Below are positions 1 to 9,900 of a stretch of 64,000 nt of DNA, one piece after another. The translations under genes and the position numbers were made by a program. Location of the stretch: positions 1,308,501 to 1,372,500 of the forward strand of contig CM003407.1 of NCBI GenBank assembly GCA_000331325.2, read 5' to 3'. This DNA is from Crithidia fasciculata. Taxonomy: Eukaryota; Euglenozoa; Kinetoplastea; Trypanosomatida; Trypanosomatidae. The number at the start of each line of letters is the position of its first letter. Positions within the stretch are counted from its first letter, which is position 1. Below the pieces are notes generated by a model, which worked only from the letters and a program-made list of their open reading frames with translations, did no database searches and was not told the origin of the DNA.

Positions 1-1612
1 GCACGCCGTCCTGCGAGTTCGTCGGCACACAGACCACCACACGGCCGCGCAGGGGTAAGCGGACAGCTGCACGCGCCTCCACCTTTCTCCGTCGTTGCTT
101 CTGCTGCTGTGTGGGTTGGTGATTAACGGTTGGTGTTACGTACACGGTGTTGGGGTAGCGGTCCGTCACCGGCACATCGGAGCTGTCGAGGAGGAGGGGC
201 TGTGTCAGTGAAGGCTGCCTATCTTGCTTGCTGAGTCGACCTGGCGATGCAAACGTGGCGTCCTCCACAGCCACCACGATGCGGCGCAAAGCACTGGCTT
301 CCTCTTCGTCCTGAATAGACCGATACAGGTACTGCGCAATCTCGGCGTGATAGGTGCTCGACGCGGTGCGCCGCGCTTCGGTGCTCACCGTGGTATCTGC
401 CTGGTAAAGAAGCACCTCATATTCACTCTCCGACGCAGCAGCCGTCGCAGTACCGGCGGCAGCAGCAGCGGCAAGACGCACGCTGAGCAGCGCGATGGCG
501 TGAGATAAGAGGTCAACGTTCAGCAGCGCGTTGCTCGCCACCTGCCGCTGCAGCCAGTAGGTGTGGGCGAGGCTGGGTGGCTGGTACGAGACCGAAGACG
601 GTGCCTCCTGTTCTGCGGTGAGGTGCGCAGCGCTGCTTGAGGCTTCTGGTTTGCTGGCTGCGCTTTCTACTGCGCCGCTGATGTTCGCATCGTCCTGCAA
701 CATAGCGCTTAACATGTCAGCCGCGTCGGCGGCTTCTGTGGGTTCCTCTGACACCGCAGGAACATCCAGCAAACTCGCCTCTGCTGCGCTGTCTGGTGGG
801 CCGACCAGGGACGCGGCTGCGGTGTAAGGAAGGTGGAGGGGAGCGCCAATGGACTGCGTGGGTACGAGCGGCACCACGTAGAGGCAAGGGTCGAGGTCCG
901 TGGGGGCAAAGACTGGCTGAGCCGTACCTGACGTAGAGGACAACACGTTTCCATCGCTGCCTTTCTTTTCCAGTTCCTGTGTACTCGACGTGGCCGCAAC
1001 GCTCTGATGCGACTCGAGCTGATCGCGCACCGTCAGCCGCACGAGAGGCAGCGTCGTGTTCACCAAGAAGAGCGCCTGCGAGGGACGCAGCAGCGCATCG
1101 ACGAACGCGTACCGCTCCGCCGGGTCGCTCACACCCTGCTCGATGTAGAAGTCCGCGAAGAACTGCCGCTGCACGTCTTGCATCTCGCGCCTTCGCATCT
1201 CGTCTGATTGCGGTGCCGGTGGCATCTGCGCCGCATCAATTTCCTCATCTGCTGCATCGGCCAGCTCCATGAAGAAACGACGGGCCAACGCCAGCGTCGA
1301 TTCCGTGCGCTCCGCAGCGTCATCGGCGCCCTCCTCTGCGAGAAACGCGTTCGCTGCCTCTTCGGTGGAAAAGGTCACTGGCGAGGTAAAGCCGCCGTGG
1401 TCGCGGTCCGACTTGTCCGGCACCAACGCGATCGGCTTCGCCTCTCTCCATGACCCATGCAGGAGCTCCTCTTTTTCCTTTGTTGTGAGATCTTTCATGT
1501 TGCCCCAGCCACGGTGCACGGCGGGGGTGGAGAGTCCCTGCAGGCTGCGCGGCACGTGACGGCGGCCGTGCTTCGCCGCAAGGATGCGCGTCACAGACAG
1601 TACGCCAGGCAT
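1..1612 (-). CDS. 5' part of a mitochondrial-type protein, possibly NOL1/NOP2/Sun-like RNA methyltransferase (3' end outside window)
   Basis: I translated this frame by hand. It is open from an ATG at 1612 to the window edge, about 537 codons, with no stop. The first 40 residues are basic and amphipathic (MPGVLSVTRILAAKHGRR), like a mitochondrial presequence. Residues about 146-200 read FFADFYIEQGVSDPAERYAF, then a segment with LLRP and an NTTLPLVRL-like stretch. This resembles the region before the methyltransferase fold in Trm4/NSUN proteins (an F-x2-YY-x-G helix, then a LRxPLPxxFR-like motif). The SAM-binding motifs and catalytic cysteines would lie outside the window, so the family call is a guess. 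Low-complexity Ala and Gln/Arg stretches interrupt the second half. That it is a real gene is much more certain than its function. A second in-frame ATG lies at 1498. Confidence 0.7.
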   Translation of the reverse strand, partial: MPGVLSVTRILAAKHGRRHVPRSLQGLSTPAVHRGWGNMKDLTTKEKEELLHGSWREAKPIALVPDKSDRDHGGFTSPVTFSTEEAANAFLAEEGADDAAERTESTLALARRFFMELADAADEEIDAAQMPPAPQSDEMRRREMQDVQRQFFADFYIEQGVSDPAERYAFVDALLRPSQALFLVNTTLPLVRLTVRDQLESHQSVAATSSTQELEKKGSDGNVLSSTSGTAQPVFAPTDLDPCLYVVPLVPTQSIGAPLHLPYTAAASLVGPPDSAAEASLLDVPAVSEEPTEAADAADMLSAMLQDDANISGAVESAASKPEASSSAAHLTAEQEAPSSVSYQPPSLAHTYWLQRQVASNALLNVDLLSHAIALLSVRLAAAAAAGTATAAASESEYEVLLYQADTTVSTEARRTASSTYHAEIAQYLYRSIQDEEEASALRRIVVAVEDATFASPGRLSKQDRQPSLTQPLLLDSSDVPVTDRYPNTVYVTPTVNHQPTQQQKQRRRKVEARAAVRLPLRGRVVVCVPTNSQDGV

Positions 1613-2089
1613 TGCTCCGGTTGTTGTTTTTGCCTCTACGGAAATTGAAAACTGTGGAAAGTATGTTCCAGTGTGCGAATGTGCGTGTGTGTTTCTATCG
1701 ACACCCACAGCGACATCGAGAAGAAAAAAAAACTTGTTCCGCTCACCGAGGTGCAGCTTCGTTGTACTTCACAGCAACAAGCAATTGTGGCGCAAAGGCG
1801 TTGAGTTTTATCGTCAGAAAGAGAGAGGAGTGAAAAATGGGATAGAGAGACACGTACAGCACATCGTTCATGGCAGATACGTAGTGACTGACATCAGAGG
1901 CCTTCACATGACAGCCATCGACCACACAAACTCTCTCTCCCTCTTCGCATCGCTACCACACACAAAGGTGCACGCAGCCTTTAAAGTCGCACCTATTTTA
2001 AAACACGAAAGACCATTTGTGAACACAGTGGAAAACAAAGTCGAAGAAAGCCAACGCAAAGAAACAAACAACGACAACATAAAGACGCC
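1613..2089. other. Intergenic spacer (477 nt)
   Basis: No gene is supported here. On the minus strand it holds the 3' flank of the 559-residue protein and the 5' flank of the edge gene. A T-run on the minus strand (about 1722-1734) is a plausible polypyrimidine tract for trans-splicing of the edge gene. Confidence 0.6.
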
Positions 2090-3769
2090 TCACCGCACAA
2101 TCCCGGCCGACGTGCAGATGCATGCGAGCGCCTGTGCGTCCCACAGCGGATCGTGCGGGTGGTGCAACGCCAAGACCGCTGCCGCTGTCGCGTCCCTGCC
2201 CGCCGCCTTCTCCAACGCCACGGAAAGATTCGGCGTCTTCTTCGCCGACGTGGAGAAGCCAGAGGCGACGAAGAGAGAGTGCGCCGTCACGTCGATGGCA
2301 CGTGCCTCGTAGGGGGACATGGTGGCAGCACTGCTGCTGGCAGGCGTGCTCGGCATGCTCTTCTCGCTGTCGACGGCGAGAGATGCGGAAATAGTAGGAG
2401 TTGGCGTTGCGGTGCCTTTCCGCAGAAAGCGACCCGGCGCACCGTCAGCAGCCACAGCAGTCGGCACACGCGGTGTCATCGGCGCGACGTAGCGCTGCAG
2501 CTCGAGCGTGCTGCGAATCACGGCGGCGTCCCCGGTTCCGTAAACGAAAATCTTTGCTGTGGGCAGCTTTGAGGAAAAAGCCTCCTCCTCTTTTTCTTCC
2601 CGTGTTGTTGCTGCATCGCGTCGGACAAGGTGGCCCCACACCGCACTCATGCGCGTTGCCAACTCCTCGAGCGAGCCACACTCGTAGAAATCCACGCCGA
2701 CACTCTCAGAGGAACCCCGAGGAGGGAAAGGACGGGCGTAGGTGCCGGCGCAGTGTGCGTCGCGCGCCCGTTGCAGGTCCGCCTCGACACGCGCGCTGCA
2801 CTCACTCAGCCACGCCGACCACGCCGTCGGGCTCTCAAAGACGGTGCGCAGCACACGCTGAATGAAGGCCGGGTAATTTCGCACGCAAAAAGCAAGCGAC
2901 TTGTAGCCGCCCTTTCCCCGCTCAAGACGCAGCAGTGTCGCTAGCTGCTTCGCCGCCTTGCAAAAATCGCGTGAGTCCACCGGCGCAGCGTGCAGCAGCT
3001 CCAGCGCCTCCTTGTTGAAGCGCGAAACGTTGGGGATGGAGTACGGGTCGAGACCGCGGAAGTTGTGCGCGATACCGTAGCGCATTTGCAGAGCACGGCG
3101 GACCAGCATCTCGGCCGACGCAGAAGGGCTCGCCGACTGCGGCGCTCGTGTAGCTGCGTGTGTCGTGCTGATCGTGGCCTCGTCCGCACCGCTGCTGCTG
3201 CTGCTGCTGCTGCTGCCGTCCCCCTCGCCTCCTTCGTCTTCTTCCGTCGCACTCGGCAGGGGATCTGCAAAATCGTTTGTTAAAGGTGCAGCAGAGCGGG
3301 TCTCCTTTGCCGCCTGCTTGGCCGCTTCTTTCTGCTCCACGCGCAGCGTCCTCTGCAGATCTTGGAAGGACTTCAAGGCATCCGCCGACTCTGCCGCGAA
3401 GCTTTGCAGCACTTCATTTAAGGCTGGCGTCGGCGCAAAGCGCTCGTTGATCATCTCGCGCAGAAGGTGGCCGCAGGGAAGCGCGGAGGCGAGCTGCATG
3501 ACAACTTGTGGCCGCAGCTCCAGCACGACGGGCCGCTCTAACAGCTCCGTCAGCTGCGGCAGCGACGGTGCATCAGATTTCTCTTTCGTTGCACCAGTGT
3601 TTGTTGCGTCCACGTCCGTCACAACGCTAGATGGTGTGGGGTGGCGGCGGAAGGGGACAAAGACGGCGGAGCGAGCGTAGACGCTTCTGTTGTGCTTCAC
3701 AAACTCCAAGTCGAGAGCGTACGTCTTCGCCGCCCTCGCCGGCGCTACCGCAATGCGCGATGCACGCAT
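2090..3769 (-). CDS. Hypothetical protein with mitochondrial-type N-terminus
   Basis: 559 residues from the first in-frame ATG at 3769; the frame is open slightly further upstream, but only with a GTG. The N-terminus (MRASRIAVAPARAAKTYALD) is rich in Arg and Ala, without acids for its first 19 residues, which suggests mitochondrial import. I recognise no domain. Visible blocks are an acidic Glu/Gly stretch followed by eight serines near the middle, a conserved-looking block with LDPYSIPNVSRFNKEALELL, and a C-terminal block with KIFVYGTGDAAVIRS. Codon use is GC-rich like its neighbours, which supports a real gene. It lies in tandem between the edge gene and the Roadblock gene. No function is proposed. 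Confidence 0.8.
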   Translation of the reverse strand: MRASRIAVAPARAAKTYALDLEFVKHNRSVYARSAVFVPFRRHPTPSSVVTDVDATNTGATKEKSDAPSLPQLTELLERPVVLELRPQVVMQLASALPCGHLLREMINERFAPTPALNEVLQSFAAESADALKSFQDLQRTLRVEQKEAAKQAAKETRSAAPLTNDFADPLPSATEEDEGGEGDGSSSSSSSSGADEATISTTHAATRAPQSASPSASAEMLVRRALQMRYGIAHNFRGLDPYSIPNVSRFNKEALELLHAAPVDSRDFCKAAKQLATLLRLERGKGGYKSLAFCVRNYPAFIQRVLRTVFESPTAWSAWLSECSARVEADLQRARDAHCAGTYARPFPPRGSSESVGVDFYECGSLEELATRMSAVWGHLVRRDAATTREEKEEEAFSSKLPTAKIFVYGTGDAAVIRSTLELQRYVAPMTPRVPTAVAADGAPGRFLRKGTATPTPTISASLAVDSEKSMPSTPASSSAATMSPYEARAIDVTAHSLFVASGFSTSAKKTPNLSVALEKAAGRDATAAAVLALHHPHDPLWDAQALACICTSAGIVR

Positions 3770-4517
3770 GTGGCAGTGGCACACCAGTCACGACGGTGTT
3801 GAGGCGTGCGCTGCGGTGTGGCAGGACAGGTGACACGCCCCTTTTGACAGAGGCGCCACTGGCAAATGAGAGTAAGAGAAGCACCAGTGAAACAGGATGG
3901 AGAGTGCATGCGCGACGTAAACACCAGAAATAGAAAAAAAGAGCGAAGCAGAGAACGAAATTGAGTTGACACGGAGTTGACAAAAGATGCGATAGAACCG
4001 GAAAAGATAAAGCACGACGGGAGAGATGCAAACAACCCTCTCTTTTCTTTGAGTGCTGCTACTGCGCTTTTCGAGCGCACTCGCAGGATAGCGTGTGGAG
4101 TGCGGCTTAGGCTGCTGACATCTCCAGTCGAGCAACTGAATTAAGAAAAATCTAGTGCTACTATCGTATTAAAATACAAGAGCGACATAACAAATAGCAG
4201 CCAGCGAATCGCTGTCTTCGAAAAAGATCTTCCTTTTAATTGTTTTATTTTTGCGAGTGGCGTAGACTCGGTCAAGTGCACATCAAGGGAGTAGTAAGAG
4301 ACAACAATGTAACAGAAAGGAAGTAAAACAGAATTGGAGTTGCTGTTGTTTGTTTTTTTTCCTTCGCATCTCTCTAACAACAAATGGTGGTCGAGAACTT
4401 CCGTGTTGTAACAATGAGGGAATAAGCAGCCCGAGAAGGACTGACGAAAGCTACCTCAACGGAGCCTGTAAAGTATTCCAGCGCAGACACGCGCAGCCCC
4501 CTCACAACGAAGCTTTC
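3770..4517. other. Intergenic spacer (about 750 nt)
   Basis: No gene is supported. The short minus-strand frames here are hydrophobic or low complexity and lack the GC-rich codon pattern of the flanking genes. It should contain the 3' UTR of the Roadblock gene and the splice region of the gene to its left. Confidence 0.55.
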
Positions 4518-4907
4518 TCAATTTACGGGCTCCTGCACGACAACGATCAAAAACGCATCGCTGCAGCGCACCACAATCTCGTGCAACACGGTGCGCACCC
4601 GAATCAGCTCCACACTGCTCTCGCTGATAGGCGGCGGGGGTGGTGTCGCGACCGACTTCTTGCGCGACGAGCCCTTCGCCGTGTCGGCTGCCGGTGCTGC
4701 CGGACGCAGCTTCAGTGGTGCGAAGAGGCATGCTGCTTGACGGGCAAGATCGGCTGCCATGGCTGCGTACGACTGCGCGAGGGAGCGGTCTAAATTCTGA
4801 AAGCTGTCGCGTATCGGTTCGCCCTCAGCGGTACACACAACAACGCCCAGCACGCCCTTCGTGTAGGTGATGTGCTCCACCACGGCCTCGATATCTTCCT
4901 TGAACAT
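4518..4907 (-). CDS. DYNLRB: Roadblock/LC7-type dynein light chain
   Basis: 129 residues with the Roadblock/LC7 fold from end to end. The N-terminal half has EDIEAVVEHITYTKGVLGVV followed by AEGEPIRDSFQN, matching the family pattern of a helix, KGVxGxxVxxxxGxPI and then a Tyr/Ala-rich helix. The C-terminal half has LIRVRTVLHEIVVRCSDAFL then IVVVQEP, matching LRIRxxxHEIMVxPDxxYxLIVIQ. Family members dimerise and bind dynein intermediate chains, in cytoplasmic/IFT and axonemal motors. The protein exceeds the usual ~100 residues because about 25 extra residues, rich in Ala, Lys and a Pro run, sit between the two halves. The start is the only ATG before the first motif, and a polypyrimidine tract with AG lies just upstream. 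Which dynein it serves cannot be told. Confidence 0.9.
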   Translation of the reverse strand: MFKEDIEAVVEHITYTKGVLGVVVCTAEGEPIRDSFQNLDRSLAQSYAAMAADLARQAACLFAPLKLRPAAPAADTAKGSSRKKSVATPPPPPISESSVELIRVRTVLHEIVVRCSDAFLIVVVQEPVN

Positions 4908-4916
4908 GACGAGTTG

Positions 4917-4960
4917 CTAAGTGGTGAGATGAAGAGGAGAAACGAGATAAAAACGATATA
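4917..4960 (-). promoter_or_regulatory. Predicted trans-splice acceptor of the Roadblock gene
   Basis: On the minus strand a pyrimidine-rich stretch (TTTCTCCTCTTCATCTC) is followed by the first AG at 4918-4917, about 10 nt before the ATG. This is the polypyrimidine-tract-plus-AG arrangement used for spliced-leader addition in trypanosomatids. The exact site is inferred. Confidence 0.55.
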
Positions 4961-5670
4961 GAGTTCAAGTAAGGTGGTAGCAGCAAGTGTGCGCGTGAAA
5001 GTTGTTCTACATGAAAGAAGGAAAGCGGAGACGTGTGAGTTGTGCAAACGCGTGCGGACGCAAGTGAGCTGGATGGCAATCTGAAAACAAGCGATCTTTA
5101 CCTCCTTACTCTGAATGCTCCCCTAAGAAAAAGAGAGCGATTTTAGAATTCGGATTTTGTTTTTCGTTAAATAAGACCTACGAAAATACCTTTTCCACCT
5201 GTACCAAAAAGGAAGAAGGAGAGAGAGAGAGTGGAATGCCTATTCACCATCGAAGGCAGGAAGAGAAGCAGGGGAAAGCAGCCCCTGCTACACATCGGGC
5301 ATCCTTACTACTTTTTTTTTTTTTACAATCCGCCAAGCAACAACACACGTGCCGATCTCACGCCCTTCATTCGCATCGGCTGTTGCGCGGGCGTGTAAAG
5401 TTTCCTTCAGGATATGAAAAAACAATCGCTTGTGATGATAGAGCAGTGGAAAGGCATCACCTTGGTAGCAGCAGGAAAAGAGAGGTAAACAAAAGCTGAC
5501 GTAGCAGAAAAATAAATGAAAAACGTATCAGCTGCGCTGCCCTGATCGAAACCTCACGGTGACTCGTTGAAGTATCGATGGCGGCAAACAACAAAATTGA
5601 GGGAAAAAAGAGGAAGGAAAGATTGAAGAAGAGGTTTCGCTCACACACTCAGTCACGAACACGAGCTTTT
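4961..5670. other. Intergenic spacer
   Basis: Low-complexity spacer with GA-rich and T-run stretches and no convincing coding frame. It is the likely 3' UTR of the gene ending at 5671 plus upstream spacer of the Roadblock gene. Confidence 0.5.
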
Positions 5671-6222
5671 TTAGCGCGATTGGGTCCGTTGGCACGCCAA
5701 GGCAGCCAAGGGAATGTCGCCGTCTTCCTCTGCTGCGCTGTGTTTCGCGGCTGTGGCGCTTCCCTTGGCAGCCGCAGCCTCCTCCTCCTCGTTCTCGCTC
5801 TCCTCGCTTGATGACGACGATGCATCAGAGAGCTCTGATGGTGAAGAAAGAGTCGACTCCGAGCTGGAGGAGCGCTGCCGTCGCCGCAGCCGCCGCCGCA
5901 TCTGAGTCGCTTGTCGCTGAGGTACGCCGCAACTCGCATTCTTCGCCGGTGGGCGTCGCTGCTGTCTCTGCTCGCCGGTGCTTTGTGCCTGCCATCGCTG
6001 CTGCAGCCCTCCCTTGTACGCTGCACCGCGACGGGCAGGTAAGGCGCAGGCAGCATTTTTTACTGCCGCACTCACATCACTACCTGATTCAAGACCGCAG
6101 CAGCAGCGTCGCACAGCATCCTGCACCTTCAGCGCGAAGACGTGCAGAAGGTGGCCGCGACGGAAGAGAGGATGCGAGCGAAGAAATGCTGCCTCGCCGT
6201 TGCTGTTGCGTGGTGGCTCGCG

Positions 6223-6254
<32 letters not shown>

Positions 6255-6915
6255 CTGCCGGTGTCTGTGAGGGCAGCGAACGTGACGGATTGAGATGTGC
6301 AGCTGTAGCGTGAAGTACAGCAACACGACAGCGCTCAGTGTACAGCTGCTCCAGAAAAAAGAGGCAATAGAAACGAACCCACAGGCGTAGCGAGGCAGCA
6401 GCGGCTCCGGTCACCACATCCGCCCACACAGATGCATCGTTGACCCCTTTATCTGCTGCAGGGACGTTTGATCTGTTAAGTTGAGAGGCGCAGCGCAAGA
6501 GAAGCGCGACGATGACTTCCAGTCGATGCAACGCGCTGCTTTGAACCGTCAATGTGTTTTCTTCATCGAGACTCACAGCTGGAGCGAGCACGAAGGACAG
6601 AAAAATCAGTGCAGTTTCTGATCTCACACCCTCGCTGTCACCACCAGCAGCAGCAGCAGCAGAAGCAGCAGCACGTGGCGTCTCGGTGTGCTGGGGTGCC
6701 GCCACTCCCATCACCGCTCTGTCAGATCTGGAACCTGCATTCCCCACCTTGCCAGTAGGTGCAGATGCAGTCTGCGCCACACCAGCCCCGCGCACCTCAG
6801 CGAGCAGTGCGTGACGCGTTGCCCACGGCAACCACTGAAGGACGTGCGGCAGCGTTTGTCGCTGCAGCCGCCCCGGGTCGAGACAGATACGCGACCACTC
6901 CACATAAAGGCTCAT
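5671..6915 (-). CDS. Hypothetical protein with basic, Ser/Glu-rich tail; weak peroxin-16 resemblance
   Basis: 414 residues from the first true ATG at 6915 (the frame continues upstream only with non-ATG codons). The N-terminus MSLYVEWSRICLDPGRLQRQ then LPHVLQWLPWATRH, a hydrophobic helical stretch (HRLEVIVALLLRCASQ), and VTGAAAASLRLWVRFYCLFF are vaguely laid out like PEX16 (N-terminal YxxWxxxNP then YLLPGR; central membrane-associated helices). PEX16 acts in glycosome/peroxisome membrane biogenesis in trypanosomes. The match is too weak to name the gene. An Ala run sits near the middle. The last ~100 residues are Arg-rich, then Ser/Glu-rich (SSSSSEESENEEEE), and look disordered. It is the last convincing gene before the 14-kb desert. 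Confidence 0.7.
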
Positions 6916-9900
6916 ATTTTGTGTAGTGAAAGGTGTTCTGGTGGTGGTGCCACCGAGTGCGAGGCACGGACAGCGAAGCGCGCTGGAAGTTGCAAAACCG
7001 GTGCTAGGCAATGCGGCGCGGCTACTCTCGTTGTTGTTGTTGTTGTTTTAACAGTGCATGAGCATATCTGAAATAACACGTTCTTTATCAGATGGGCTTT
7101 TCCGAGCCTTGAATAATAATGTGAAGTATACAACGAAGGGCGTCTTCTCTGACTTCCAAAATACAGTGAAGCAATTTTAGCGTCAACAAAGGTGTGTGTG
7201 GAGAGAGGGGAAAAAAGTAGAGAAAAAATCGCGGGGAAGACGAGAGAGAAGAAGATGGCGAAGAAGCACCGATGTGAGTGGTCTTCGTGCAACACCAAGT
7301 ACTGGGGCATCAGTACAATCAAAGCGTGCGCTACAGGCTACCTCATTGCTGGTACGCTGACGCTGCACAGCACCACTGGCGGTCATCCATTGAAAGCTAC
7401 TAGCGCATGTTTGCGCTTTGCGAAGGCGTGACGCAGCAGTGGTTCTTTTTTTCCCCTCCTCAGTTGAGAGGCTGCATTGGAGAAGCACCGCGCCTCTTGG
7501 AGCCCATAGCTCTCTCTCGCTCCTCACCACGCAACGAAGAGGACCAACAGAAGAAAAACAAAAACGTCCTTCTGCTTGCTGTCTCTCTGCAGTGCTGTCG
7601 GCTCGCGCATTTTCCTTTTTTTTGTTGTTGTTGTTTTTCCAGTGGACATGACCTCGATATCGATAAGAGCCCTTCCACAAAGCAGCAAGGGATGCCGAAA
7701 AGAAAAACAAAAAGAGGAAGAAACGGAAAAGGGATTTAAAAAAAAAAACGTCGGATACCCGCCACTGTGTTTGACCACTAATGGTTTTTGTTCTTTGTTT
7801 TGTACTTCTTCTTTTTTTTTCGGATCACCAGCGTTCACCGCGAAGAGAAGAGAGAGTAACGAAGCAAAAATGAAAAAGACGCAGAAGTATACAGCCAACT
7901 TCAGTGCGTCAACACAAACGCGCACACACACATGCAGAACCTTCGGTGCGCCACAACATGCTTCTACAAGACAGCAGTGTCGCGTCCCTCCTTCAACCAG
8001 AGCGCTACCTTACATTTATGCTTAAGCACGCACTCTTTTTTTTTTTTCTTTGTGGTTGTTGAAGATGCTCACCGGGCCTGCAGTGAGGCACAGGCAGCTC
8101 CACTGCTTGTGTTTGACATTCCTTCTGCGTGTTCCGCCGCTTGTCAATCTTTGTTCTGGCGTTGACAATGCACTACGGAGTAAGTCTTTTTTGTCTGCTG
8201 CAACGTTCCACCACACAAAGAGAAAAGAAGTAGCTTCTTTTTTCAAGTTGCACAACAAGAAAGAAGCAGACGTGGAAGTTGCTCACTATCCCATCTTGAG
8301 GGAATCCTCTGTGATGCCGTGTACCCGCAGCACTACCCTTAACATGGAAAATGCCTTATTTTATTCTATTCCTTTCTTTTCTCCTCAATACGAACTGTAA
8401 AGAGGGTAGACAACTGAAAAAGAACAGAAAAAAAAGAGCGAACATGCGAAGGAACCAGCGGGCAGCACGAGCATAGAGTCCCAAAAAAAAAAAACCCCGC
8501 GAACAGAGAAGGCAGAAAGACAAAGCGGAAAGAACAAAAAAAGGAGGAGGAGCCCGACGGAGATAAATAAACAAAAAAAAAAGCTCCCCTTATTGCTATT
8601 TATGCACTCCACAATCATCATGCACAATGATGCATGACAAAGAAGAAAAAAAACTACTTTAAAGAGGTCGTTCGAAGAGCTCGGTTTACAGGAGTGAGTG
8701 AGGAGAAAAGGGAACGAGACACACTGACTGGTAACAGAGCACGACAACCGAAGTGGAAAAAAACATAAACTCAGGAAGAGAGAGATCCAAAAACAAGCAA
8801 AAAAAAAAATATTTCGCGTTGTCCACGTAAGACATTTAGGTAGCTATAATACGCATTCACCAAAAAAAAAAAAAAAAACATGCGCATAAAGATTTTGGAG
8901 CTTCCTTCCTCTGCTCCTCTTTGAAGCGCTTATCATAGCGCTCTATCTGAGCTTTGGAAAAAAACAATCACAGCGGTCCACAGCAATGAAAAAGAAGAAG
9001 ACGACAAGAAGAAAATGAGAAGAGAGAAAGAGAAAAAAGCACGCCTTCGCAGTCGCCAATCGTTTTCAGTTGACTTTACAAGAAGAGAGGTGCCCCGCCA
9101 TCACCCGAAAAGACACAACAAAAAAAAAAGCAAGAACGCAAAAAAAAAAAAATGTCGAAGGGCGACTTTCGAATCTTCTTTGTCTTTTTCAATCGACCAG
9201 ATAGAGACAAACGTTGCCTTGCTACTCAGCACAAGATCTACAACACAACGTAGAAGGTAAGCTTCAACGCCAACTTTAGCTTTTGGTTATCATATATGTG
9301 TATGTATATTTTATACCTACAAAAATAGACGCGTGTCTAAGGGCATGGCGAAGGCGCATCCCACAGCACGCGAAGGAAAACCGGGAAAAAGAAAAAGTAG
9401 AAGCCTCACCCACAAAACTCAACAGTTGGGAGATAGACTACTGCACGCCACACGGACAGCAAAAACTGATCAAGCAACAAAAAAAGAAAAGGAAAGGAAA
9501 GGAGAAAAGAGATAACGGAACGAGTTTTTGAAAGAGGGAGAGGTAGTAGTAGTGTCAGTTTAAACAGCATTGGTTCGAAGTCCGCAGGTCAGCGACGCGA
9601 TTCCTTGTTCGCTTCATTGCCTCCCTTAAGCTTCCCCGTAGTGTACTGGCACAAGAAAAAGAGTCTCAAGAGAGGGCGAGAAAGCGAGAAACACTGTTGG
9701 GGAAAAAGAAAAAAGAAGGGGGTGATGGAGAAGAAGCGCAGCTCTGAACACACAACAGTGTACCTCGGCAGCATGAAGCACAAAGAGAAAGAAAAAACGA
9801 GCATAAGGGGGATCAAATAAAGAACAAGCAAAACAAAAGGGATGTGGAGGGGTAAAGAGCGCTTTGAGACACACACACCCACAACCTGAGTGAATGATGT

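Noticed and set aside
7255-7431. Short plus-strand frame starting MAKKHRCEWSSC in a GC-richer island
   Set aside because: Opposite to the transcription direction, short, and no recognisable motif; kept only as an island within the desert.
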